Program-made: the position numbers and the translations under genes
Assembly (NCBI GenBank): GCA_019914945.1
Contig: CM034099.1
Span: forward strand, 62,001 to 126,000
Direction of reading: 5' to 3'
Source: Typha latifolia
Taxonomy: Eukaryota > Streptophyta > Magnoliopsida > Poales > Typhaceae
Length of the DNA stretch: 64,000 nt
Notes under the pieces: generated by a model
The model's database searches: none
What the model saw: only the letters and a program-made list of their open reading frames with translations
What the model was told of the DNA's origin: nothing
In this document: one piece after another, positions 45,462 to 56,539 of the stretch
Layout of the letters: every line of letters starts with the position of its first letter
Numbering within the stretch: the stretch's first letter is position 1

Positions 45462-48400
45462 AAAATACACATCTGCTGTTCTGTACCAGTGGTATTTTGT
45501 TAAGAAGATTGCTTGGGGACCGTAATCTGAATGGTATAACTCATGTTTTTGTTGATGAAATTCATGAAAGAGGCATGAATGAAGGTACTTTCCTTGACTT
45601 AAAACTATCTCTGAAGTTTTGGCAAGGTCCTTTGTATTGGACTTACTTACACTTTTGGCTGGTATTCATTACTACTTATGCTACTATAACTGTTTTCAGA
45701 TTTCTTATTGATCGTATTGAAAGATCTCCTTCCACGACGTCGGGATTTGAGATTAATTTTGATGAGTGCCACTCTGAATGCTGAACTTTTCTCAAATTAT
45801 TTTGGAGGGGCTCCTACAATTCACATACCGGTGAGATAATATTTTGTCATTTTAAAGTAAGTATCAATATGCTTGTATTAACGTCTAATCAAGTGAGAGA
45901 TGGTAGTCATGTCTTTATTATTGTATATGTTGAGAAGCTTCTTTGTTGGAATGTGCTGCTACATCTGTTTTCTTTTACTAAAAGGCACATGAATTATTCA
46001 CCCTACTATGTTTAGTTTAGTAGAATGATTCTTTTTTTTTTTGTTAAATGAAACTATTATGAGCAGGGATTATATAGCTTTTTCTTTATGATGCTGTTGA
46101 TTTAGAGTTTTAAATGACAATTTTTTTTTGCTTAAATATTGATAGAAGCCGTCCTACCCTACTACCTATAGGGGGCCGTCCGTCCTACAGCCGCCCGAAG
46201 AGGAACTGCAGTGATCTTGATAGGAGATAGTGTTTTGCGCCCATCTTTCCTATTTTTAAACTCCTTGGATATTTCTTGATGGACTTTTTTACCCCAAGCT
46301 TCTTAGATTTGAATGGTGTCAGAATTAGTTGTTAATTGCTTGAGTTTTTATTTGACCGAAGAGTTTTTTTTTAAAATTTCCTTTGGCAGTTTATCAGGCT
46401 ATTTATGTGCAGTTTATCAGGCTATTTATTGATTTCAGGGCTTTACATACCCAGTAAGGGCACACTTTCTAGAAGAAATTTTGGAGAAGACTGGATACAA
46501 ATTGAGTTCATCTAACCAAATGGATGATTATGGCCAAGATAAATTTTGGAAGACACAGAGGCAGTTAGTGCCTCGAAAGAGAAAGAATCAGATCACTGCA
46601 CTTGTTGAGGTATTATATTATGAAAAAAAATGATAATTGTTTTTTGTTGGCCAATGCCCTTCAGTGGTTCTGCTCTACAAATGCAGGACAGTCTTAAAAT
46701 CTCAAGCTTCGAGAACTACACTTCCAGGACACGTGATTCTTTGTCCAGTTGGAACCCAGATTGCATAGGGTTTAATCTTATTGAGGCTGTTCTATGTCAC
46801 ATTTGTCGCAAAGAACGCTCAGGTGCTGTTCTAGTTTTCATGACTGGCTGGGATGATATTAGCTGCTTAAGAGATCAGCTAAAAGCACATCCTCTGTTAG
46901 GAGATCCAAATAGGGTTTTACTGCTTGCTTGTCATGGTTCCATGGCTACTTCTGAGCAGGTAGGTCCTTTTTAGTCTTTTTTAAGGAATCATCTCTATAT
47001 GATTTACATGCTGCTGATGACGAAGTTAATCATGTATATTCTATCATTTTAAATAGACATTGTAATGTTTTCAGAAACTCATATTTGAGAGACCACCGCC
47101 TAATGTACGTAAAATTGTCCTTGCTACAAACATGGCAGAAGCAAGTATTACAATCAATGATATTGTTTTTGTGGTTGACTGTGGGAAAGCAAAGGAGACC
47201 TCATACGATGCTTTAAACAATACACCTTGTTTGCTCCCATCCTGGATTTCCAAAGCTTCAGCGCGTCAGGTAAAATAGCTTCTCTCTATACACACACAAT
47301 TGTATAAGTTTTTGCCTTCTAAGTGTTACTATTACTACTTTATATATGTGTATTTATGTTATTTTCCTTTTTCCTCTTTTATGAGTATACAGAGAAGAGG
47401 CAGAGCTGGTCGTGTGCAACCTGGAGAATGCTATCACCTCTATCCTAGATGTGTATATGATGCTTTTGCAGACTATCAGCTTCCAGAGCTTCTTAGAACT
47501 CCTCTGAACTCCTTATGTTTGCAAATAAAAAGTTTGCAGCTTGGTACCATAGGGGAGTTTCTGTCCGCTGCTTTGCAGCCTCCAGAAAGCTTGGCCGTAA
47601 GCATTCTTTACCTGTTCAATTGCTGAAATTTGTTTGGCGAGAACTCTTTTTCTCATTGTTGTTATGGATTCTGGTACCCACTTATTTCATTTGTAACTCT
47701 TTCTAGCAAATTATGTAGCATCATCGAATGTAATTTATGCTTCAAGATTCAAATATGTTTTATGGGATACCCTAAACCTCATTATATGCATTGTCTATCT
47801 ATTTCTTACCAAAATATTGCAAGACTATTATATTTTTGCCTAATCTTGTAAATATTAAATTCATGTGCTGATGGTGTTGATAAATTTCGATAACACATAT
47901 GGCAAGTTGTCAAGGCACTGCAGTTACTTTGTAGATCAAGTCCTTCATTATTGTTTCCTGCATGATAGCTATATAGCTTTGATCTTGCTATCCATAAAAT
48001 TAATGCATTGTGAGGTTACAGGAGCACTTAAATTAAATAATTGAGATAGCTACTTGTAATCTTATCTGCATCACTTGCTGATTCTTCCTAGTCTCTCTGC
48101 CTCTTTTATTTGCAACTCCATTAAAATATCCTTATGGTTTTGTGGAATTAACAACTTGAAAACATGCAGGTCCAAAATGCTGTTCAATTCTTGAAGATGA
48201 TTGGAGCATTAGATGAAAATGAGAACCTCACAAACCTCGGTATGATCTTTTTTTCCTTATGTGTTACATTTCCACATGGTTGAAGCATGCCTTTTCTTGT
48301 CCTGCTTGCACTTCCTTGTTGCTGAGTCAGAATCAGAATCCTGTAATTAGTATGATGCCTGTATACTTTTTCAGTATGATAATAGGCTGGATGTGTTTAC

Positions 48401-50560
48401 ATATCAGTATTCTGCTTGCAATCTGCAGGGCGATATCTTTCAATGCTTCCAGTTGATCCAAAGCTAGGAAAGATGCTTATTATGGGTTCTGTTTTCCGTT
48501 GCATTGACCCCGTCCTCACTGTGGTGTCTGGGTTAAGTGTTCGGGACCCTTTTCTGTTGCCCCAAGATAAGAAAGATGTAAGTTTACTGTCTAAGCTACT
48601 AGTAGCTAGATTTAGAGGAGAACAAACATAATAGGTTTTGGATTGCTTATATTGAAAGGCTTTGCGTTGTTACTTGTTAGTACCATCTGCATCTGTTCAC
48701 GTGTCATCAATCAATTCCTTTAATTTATAATCTAAAGTATGTGATTGGTTGAAGTTCTTTGTTTGCTTGGTCAGTTGGCAGGAACAGCAAAATCAAGATT
48801 CTCTGCAAAAGACTACAGTGATCATATGGCTCTTGTCCGTGCATATGAAGGATGGAAAGATGCAGAGAGAGAAGGATCTGCTTATGAGTACTGCTGGAGA
48901 AACTTTCTTTCAGCCCAAACTCTTCAGGCGATCCATTCTCTTCGAAAGCAGTTCAACTTTATTCTGAAAGATGCTGGTTTATTAGATGCCGAACCTAGCA
49001 TAAGTAATAGCTTGAGCCATAACCAGGCATTGGTTCGTGCAATTATATGCGCTGGCCTCTTTCCAGGCATAGTATCTGTTGTGGTAATTATTGAAACAAG
49101 TTTTTTTCCCCTTTTCATTATCGTTTTCATGCTATTCTTCAATATTTTAGATTCATGAAATTGATTGTGTTGTCCACCTTTCTGTAGCATCGAGAGAAGT
49201 CCATGTCCTTCAAAACAATGGATGATGGGCAGGTTATGCTTTATGCTGTAAGTCCATGTCCTGCTTCTGTTGGAATGCCCAGGAGTCATAATTATAAACT
49301 AATTATCTTTCTCATGTTTGTCAGAGCTGATGTATACTTTTAATGTGTTTGCTTCAGAACTCTGTGAATGCAAAATACCAGACTATCCCCTACCCATGGT
49401 TGGTCTTTGGCGAGAAGGTCAAAGTCAATACTGTCTTCATCCGAGATTCAACAGGTGTATCTGATTCTGTTCTGATCCTATTTGGTGGCACCCTTACGAA
49501 AGGCAACATGGTATGACTGATTTTTTCCCCGTTTACTAACTGTTCTGATTATGGCCATCTGAATTATCCTTCCTTTATTCAGGCAGGGCATTTGAAAATG
49601 CTGGATGGTTACATTGACTTCTTCATGGATCCAAGTTTGTCAGAATGCTATCTGCACCTGAAGGAGGAACTTGATAAGCTTGTACAAAAGAAGGTAACTG
49701 CAATCATGGTACACAATGCTAATATTGTTCCCGTGTAGGAAATATTTCACCTTGCATTTAGAAGTAATTTTAGAAAAGAAAAGAAGACCATAAAGAATCA
49801 CAAGGATAAACAGATTCTATCCATAAGCATTTGAGCAAAAAGGCCTCTATTATACTATTTTATGCAAATAAAGAAGAACTGGAGAGCGGCAGTCACAAAT
49901 AACACCAACAGCAACAGTTACATATAAGATAATTGACATTAACATTAATTGTCTTTTGAAAATGGTTCCAGAAGGACAATACGATTTGAGAATACTCTTG
50001 AAGAGTACATTTTTGTCTCGATTTTGTACTATGCTCAACACTCATGTAGCAATATTTCAATTCAATCGCAGCTTGAAGATCCTGGTCTCGACATTCACAA
50101 GGAAGGCAAGTTCCTGATGCTTGCGTTGCAGGAGCTGGTTGCTGGTGATTTATGTGAAGGAAGATTTGTATTTGGCCGGGAAACAAATAGAGCTAGGTTG
50201 ACTAGCAATGATAGTAACAAAAGTAACATTGTGAAGGATGGAACAAACCCGAAAAGCTTGTTGCAGACCTTGTTGATGAGAGCAAGCCACAGCCCTCCAA
50301 AGTACAAGACAAAGCACCTTAAGACCAATGAGTTTAGAGCAATTGTGGAATTCAAAGGGATGCAATTTGTCGGAAAACCCAAGAAGAACAAGCAGCTCGC
50401 AGAGAGGGATGCTGCCATAGAGGCGTTGGCATGGTTGACACATACTTCTGATAATAGCCACCGGAATGAGGACGATGACTCTAACCTTGACATAACAGAT
50501 AACATGCTAAAGCTACTTAATCAGCCGAGACGGCGGTCAAAGCGCCAGGCAGGTCGATGA
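43003..50560 (+). CDS. DExH-box RNA helicase, DHX36-like (DExH3/DExH5 type)
   Basis: Nineteen exons: 43003-43230, 43636-43790, 43956-44043, 44160-44396, 44786-44881, 45117-45305, 45425-45584, 45700-45830, 46439-46609, 46687-46959, 47075-47269, 47393-47596, 48170-48239, 48429-48577, 48775-49083, 49188-49247, 49358-49510, 49583-49693 and 50072-50560. They encode 1155 aa. The N-terminus leads to the family motif [17 protein letters not shown]. The helicase core has GETGCGKTT (274-282), DEIH (375-378), SAT (407-409) and QRRGRAGR (641-648). Helicase-associated and OB-fold regions follow ([23 protein letters not shown]). The C-terminal double-stranded-RNA-binding-like region ([16 protein letters not shown] ... 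AIEALAWL) is typical of plant DExH3/5. An in-frame TAG at 42994 supports the start at 43003. The promoter region is a copied RRP6L2 upstream segment. Confidence 0.94.
43882..43941. repeat. (AT)n microsatellite in helicase intron 2
   Basis: About 30 AT units ending 14 bases before the exon-3 acceptor, so length changes could affect branch-point spacing. Confidence 0.95.
46140..46235. other. GC-rich island inside helicase intron 8
   Basis: About 90 bp (from GAAGCCGTCCTACCC onward) with CCGTCC repeats and a composition unlike the AT-rich intron around it. It may be a remnant of an insertion; no target duplication was recognised. Confidence 0.35.
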
Positions 50561-51665
50561 CAATGCATTTAATCGGGATTTGTATAACAAGGAAGTTTAT
50601 TGTTGTCTCTTTCATCCTCCGTTTTGAGGTTGGGAGGAAAATGGAAGCGTTATATCGACCTCTTACAGCTAAACAAAACATTAGCAGAGTGGTCAATGTA
50701 GTATTATCAGAAAATTTTGCCCCATAACATGTATAACGTACTATATATTGTTTATTCTTTTTTACATATTTAAGTTACAAAATTTTCTTATAAAATAGGA
50801 AGTATCTTTGGTTCGTAGTGCCGTTGCTTCGCTGCAAAGATCTGGTTCTGGACGTGTTTTTATGTTCAGCCAAAGCTGTGACATTTTGTATAGGAAGTCC
50901 CAGTTCACTTATAGGATAAGAATAAATTTATTTTAGAATAAGCCTTTTTATTCTAATATAGTAATTAAATAATATTTTATTTTATTTTAGTATAGTAATT
51001 TATTATTTTCTCATTTTATTTTATACAACTTTTAAAAAATAATAATAATATTTTATAATAATTTATAATTATTATTTTATTCTTATATTAGATAATATTT
51101 AATTATGAATCAATTACAGTTGAGATTCTTTTTTGGTCATCTCTACTACAGTTTATTTTTTCTCTCTTATCTATCTCTTTTTTTTTATTTTAAACATCTC
51201 ACACTTATAACTTCGCATTAGGTGCCAATACGGGCTTATAACGTTGTATTAATTCGTAGTATCTATTTATTTATTCTAGCGTATGATTAGTTTATATAGA
51301 GTCCAGATTTATAACCTTGTATTATCTCATAGTTTATCTTTATATCTTCTAATGCATTATTTTTTAGTGCGGGCTTATTATCCCCGCAATGTCTTTTTAT
51401 TTAGTGTATAGTTATTTTATATAAAGAGTGCAGGATTATTTCTGCAATGTGGACTTATAATCATGTATTACCCTGCGTAATTATTTATTCGTAGTGTTAG
51501 TATATAGAGTATTTTAAATCCGCAGTTTTAATAAAAGATAATATTATTTTAGAAAAATTCTATTTACTACTATTTTTTAATATATATATATATATATTCA
51601 CGGGTATTTTTGTCGTTGAGTTTAAAACATCACTAATTTCTAATACAATTACTTTATTTTAATAC

Positions 51666-51696
<31 letters not shown>

Positions 51697-52253
51697 TCAC
51701 GGGTATTTTTGTCGTTGAGTTTAAAACATCACTAATTTCTAATACAATTACTTTATTTTAATACTAATTTTATATCACATCAAATATAATTATTGTAACT
51801 TATGCTAATATTGAACTGATATTAATATTTATTCCATCCACAAAGTGAAGAGGGGTAAGTTCGTTGTAAATAAAAGGTCCTTCAGGCTACTTGCGTAAAC
51901 TCGTTTCCGCAGAAATTATTCCCCTTACAGGTCCTATAATACACCAGTAATAATATGCGAAGAAATGAAGAATATTAGTTGCAACTGGACCCACCTAACA
52001 ATGTGTGTAACCCAATAGAGCTCCTCCACGTGGGCAAACAGTGGTGGGTGCTGTTAGAGGCCAGAGAGCTGAACGAGTAAGAAGGGCAGACGAAGGGACA
52101 CTTTACATGCAGAGTGCGATCCTTGGGCGAGGAACATGTGTGAGAGGATTGCCACGTGGCAATGTAACCAGGCCGACACGTCAACAGCCGAGGAGTTCGA
52201 GGAGGAGGGTTAAAGGAAACCGAACACCAGAGGCAGACTGTGAAGGGTAGAGA
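50561..52253. other. Spacer between helicase and DUF639 genes
   Basis: The first 200 bp are helicase 3' flank. From about 50900 it is very AT-rich. Bases 51220-51530 hold a degenerate repeated pattern (GGGCTTATAA ... TTGTATTA ... CGTAGT). A clear 99-bp tandem duplication follows. The last 250 bp are more GC-rich and are the likely DUF639 promoter and leader. Confidence 0.5.
51580..51770. repeat. 99-bp tandem duplication with TA runs
   Basis: A unit made of a TA run, then TTCACGGGTATTTTTGTCG, then CTTTATTTTAATACTAATT, appears twice with a period of 99 bp. The non-TA part is nearly identical in the two copies. Confidence 0.92.
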
Positions 52254-53465
52254 ATGAGGAAGCACCTATCCACCATTGCAAACGATGTCATCCAGAGATG
52301 TGCCCAGTAACTCTCTCTCTCTCTCTTTCTCTTCTTCTTTGTTTGGTGGACAAATTATATGGGTGTAGAGAAGTGACATTGATGAACTAGCCCCCTTAGT
52401 GGGTTTTTATTTCGGTTTTTACCATGTCAGGATGGAAGGGAAGAGTAATTTTTATGGACAACACGGAGAGGATGATCGATATAGATAAGGAAAATTGCTG
52501 TGGCCGGGTTGTATCTAATTCTTAGATCAATTGAATGTACTATTAGTTTCAAACATGTCGTGAACGAGATGCTAAGGGTGAATCCTCGAACCATACGGAT
52601 ATCTATTATATTTATATATGAAAGTGTGATTCTCGGTTGCGCATCAAGTTCATGTCAAATATGTTTGCATAAAAGAAAATGGGTGGGGCTTATTGTGTCG
52701 TATATGTTACTCGATTTCATGCTTCAAATTTGAGTTCCCTGAAGTGTAAAGTCAATAAATACTGAAACTGTAACTATATATTATTATTATTATTATTATT
52801 ATTCCCTTTATTGTAGTAAAAGAGTAATAACATCTGGTTATTGTTTTCCTTTTCACCTTCTGTTAGGGATCTTTCAATTTAATTCTGAATTGAACCTTTC
52901 AGGACTCTGGATACTTCAGCTGATGCGCTGGTGTCAGAGTTTGAGGCTAGCCTGAAGCCAGTAGTGGACAATTATTCGAGAAGATTAGTGGAGTTTTGCA
53001 GCATTAGAGCACTTGAGAATTTAACTGCTGACTTGGGGGACAAGATCAGTGATGGATCATTTAGTAGATTTACTTATGATATGATGCTTGCATGGGAGAG
53101 GCCTAGCGCAATTGACGACGAACCCTATTCGGTTCACATCTCTTACCTCCGTATCTTTAGTCTACTGACTTATTGGTCTATTTTTATGATTGTCAATTAC
53201 TATTCAGTTCTTCTAACTATCATAGAATGAAAATAAAGGAGGTTTTGCTGCTTAGCTTTCATACATTCTTGATATCTTGGTAGCAGGAGGGAATTGCAAA
53301 AGAGAAAGAAGATAAGAAGGAACCTCTTCAAGGAAATGAAGGGCAGATGCACGATGACATACCCCTCTTTTATACAGACATCATGCCTTTCCTTGTAAGT
53401 AGATTATTTATTAAAATATTTAAATGGATGAACAATTGAGGGGGAATGTCTTGCTGTGGTTATTA

Positions 53466-53512
<47 letters not shown>

Positions 53513-55904
53513 TGTTGAAACTTTGGTTTCCACAGGTCAATGCGGAGCCAAGTGTAGGAGAAGATGCATACGTTTGGTTTGGTTCCATACTTCCCTTGGC
53601 TTGTGATGTTGTCAATGCACGATTCACTTTTGAAACCCTGACGGCATCCACGGCTAACCAGCTTCATTTCCCTGCTTATGACAGATTTCTGAAAGAGCTG
53701 GACAAGTAATTCACCTAACCTACTTCTGTTGTTATTTTGTTAAGGACCCAGCAGATGACAAGCCAATTTTATCATCGAATAAGATGAGCATTCGGATAGT
53801 TATATGTAATTTAACACTTACATACCGACATCTTCCATTGTCAGGTGTCTTAAGTACTTGCAGGGGCAACCAACACCAACTGATTGTGAACTAGCAGAAG
53901 GTGAGTTCATCTTGCATGTGGACGGGACTGCTAGAACACAAAGAGTAGTGCGGCATATTGGGGCATCCAGTTGGCCAGGTCACATTTACTGCAAGTTTGA
54001 TCTATTTCTTGTATATGCTATAATTGAATTCTAGTCAGCATATAATACGATAAGATAAAACTAAGACAGATTTATTAAACTTTGGGCTTCATCAGGCAGA
54101 CTCACCCTGACCAATAAGGCACTGTATTTTGAGGCCTCGGGAGTAATATCGTATGAACCTGCTCTGAAGGTTGATCTTTCAAATAATGAGGTAGATCATC
54201 AAGTCAAAGCATCTTCGACGGGGCCTTGGGGTGCTCCATTGTACGACAAATCTATAACATATGAATCTTCACAGCTGTAAGATCCCTTTGGATCTCTGAA
54301 TCTTAATTGGCTATGCATGTTTTTTTTTTTTTTTTTTTTAATGTAGAAGGAAGTTAAATTTATGCTCTCTTATTTATACTTGAGAAATAGAAGCAATTTT
54401 TGAAGCATGATAGTATCAGAGCATTTTCACTCCTGTCCAATTTAAATTTTGCAGATCAGAACCTCTGGTTATAGAGTTTCCTGAGATGACTAGCTCGACA
54501 AGGCGTGACCATTGGCTTTCGCTAATAAAGGAAGTTTTCTTACTTCACCGCTTCCTATCAATATTCAGCATAGAATCCTCAGTGCAAGCATGGGAGGCAC
54601 ATTCAAGAACTATCTTAGGAATCTTAAGGCTCCATGCAGCAAGGGAGATGCTAAGAATATCACCACCAGCTCCCACTAATTTCTTGATATTCTCACTGTA
54701 TGATGACCTGCCTAAAGGTGACTATGTGCTGGAAGAGTTAGCAAACAGCTTGAAACAAACATCGAAGATAACTCCATGTAGCGCAACCTCTGTGTTGGAG
54801 AGCTTCAGCATGTCTAATCCTATGGCTTCGAGTACGGAGATAAAACAAGTGTTTGAGGATCAACCAAGCGGGCAGGCGGAGTCTTTGGCTTCTCTAGAGA
54901 CGACTATCGATCAGGTAAGAGAGGAAGCAAAGGAGGTTACCATCGCCAAGGCTTCGGTTGAAGAGATGAGAGAGGAAGGAATCAGCGATGGTCTTCTTAT
55001 TCTAGTGGTAAGTCATAATTAAAACTACTGTTCGTCGTCTCTTTTCTTGCAATTCTTTTGACACCGACCAGTGTATAACTAAGTTGTTTTACAGGGTCTA
55101 CTCAGTCCGCTTAGAGACTTGCTTGTTTGGATCCAAAGGATAATTTCTTGGGAGAGGCCAGCGATCACAATCTGCAGTCTTTCCATAGCTCTACTCATCA
55201 TATACAAGTGAGTACCGGCAGTTAATATTGAATACCTAAATAATAGGTATCATGAATGAAAGAGTGGTTATATTCATAAATTATTGTTTAGTAATAGTAC
55301 ATCTAGCTAGGTAATTCGTGACCGGTTGTTTTGGAAACAGGGAAGGTGTTGGTCATGCGCTAGCCGCCTTCTTGATGACGGGAGTGGGAATAATGGTATG
55401 GGCTAGATGGAGAAAGATGGGCGATAAGTGGTCAGAGGTGGTGATTGATACTTCCTCGGACAAAACGACCATGGAAAACATCGTCACTGCTCAGCATAGT
55501 CTCAAGTATCTGAATTCGTTGGTTAAGACCGTAAACGTGACAATACTGAAGCTCTGGGCTATAATGGTATCAAGGGCACCAAAGGTAGTATCACTCGAAT
55601 TGTCAATTTCGATTCTTAAAAACACTTTTTGCTTAGCAGTTTTGATGGTTCTTTTTTTTCTGTTTGTCTGTCCGTCTGTTTGCAGCACACGGACATGGCG
55701 ATGTTGGCGATGAGTGGAGTTGCTGTTCTTGTTGCCGCGATCCCATTTAAATACATCTTAATGGGGTTGACTCTGTTTTGCTTTCTGTCAAATTTAAAGA
55801 TTGCAAAGTCCATGTCCGGTTCACAAGGGAATAGGAGGTTGAGAGAATGGTGGGAGTCGATACCTATCGTTCCAGTTCGTACCATCAGCAACCCTCCTCG
55901 ATAA
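52254..55904 (+). CDS. DUF639 family membrane protein
   Basis: Ten exons: 52254-52306, 52903-53131, 53287-53394, 53536-53705, 53845-53978, 54096-54276, 54455-55007, 55095-55207, 55341-55584 and 55686-55904. They encode 667 aa. The short first exon gives MRKHLSTIANDVIQRCAQ, which joins in frame to TLDTSADALVSEFEASLK, the usual family N-terminus. The middle has the conserved FHFPAYDRFLKEL-like segment and a GRAM-like stretch (GRLTLTNKALYFEASGV). Three or four hydrophobic segments lie at the end (ITICSLSIALLIIY, ALAAFLMTGVGIMVWARW, AMLAMSGVAVLVAAIPF, ILMGLTLFCFLSNL). Plant-wide family with no settled function; the sequence suggests an internal-membrane protein. The exon-3 acceptor TAGCAG could be used at either AG. 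An (AT)n run sits in intron 3. Confidence 0.9.
53468..53510. repeat. (AT)n microsatellite in DUF639 intron 3
   Basis: About 20 AT units shortly before the exon-4 acceptor. Confidence 0.93.
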
Positions 55905-56539
55905 TAAATTAATAATCAAGTGGAAGAGCAGAGCAGAGCTTCTTTTTTAAGAGAAATAATATTATGTTTGCGAATATAGAAATAAGGGGTTTTACTGATA
56001 CATGTTTACGAGTCTTTTTGCAGTTAATCTTCTGTGGCTACAGTGAGTTGAAATAAACTTGAATTAAGCTCTAATCCTCTAATATCAATCATGAACTTTG
56101 GACAGTCGGATTCGAATTTTAAGTTACAGAAACCAGGCTCAATTGTCATGCATTAAAGCGAGCCTGTACAGTTACTCTCATCTATGTCACGTGTTGGGAT
56201 TTCATCAAGAAATCGTGATGGTAAATAAAGCTTAAATAAGATATAATCTTAAAAATGCAAAAAGGTAAGCGAAAGAAAATACCCCCAAAAATCGAAAGGA
56301 GAAGTATTACCAAATACCAATTACTAAATTGAAGTTATTGTAAAAGACGCTTTCTCTTTCTCGCATGTCCATGCTGGAATGAAAACCCTAACCCTAACCC
56401 TAGACACGAGAAACCGATCATAAAAGATACAAGAAGAGTGCAAAAAGACAACATTTCTTCCTTCTCCATTTCCAGGTCTCCGAAGAATCCCTCCTCGACT
56501 CCAAGCAATTGGACTCAAGAAACCATCACCTCGCCAACC
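55905..56539 (+). promoter_or_regulatory. RRP6L2 upstream region with telo-boxes
   Basis: Spacer between the DUF639 stop and the RRP6L2 ATG. It contains three consecutive CCCTAA telomere-type units at 56383-56403, in AAACCCTAACCC context, about 140 bp before the ATG. Telo-boxes are common in plant genes for ribosome and RNA metabolism. This region is the source of the copy at 42270-42982, in which the telo-box array is reduced to one degenerate unit (AAACCCTAACTCTAC near 42680). Confidence 0.65.
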
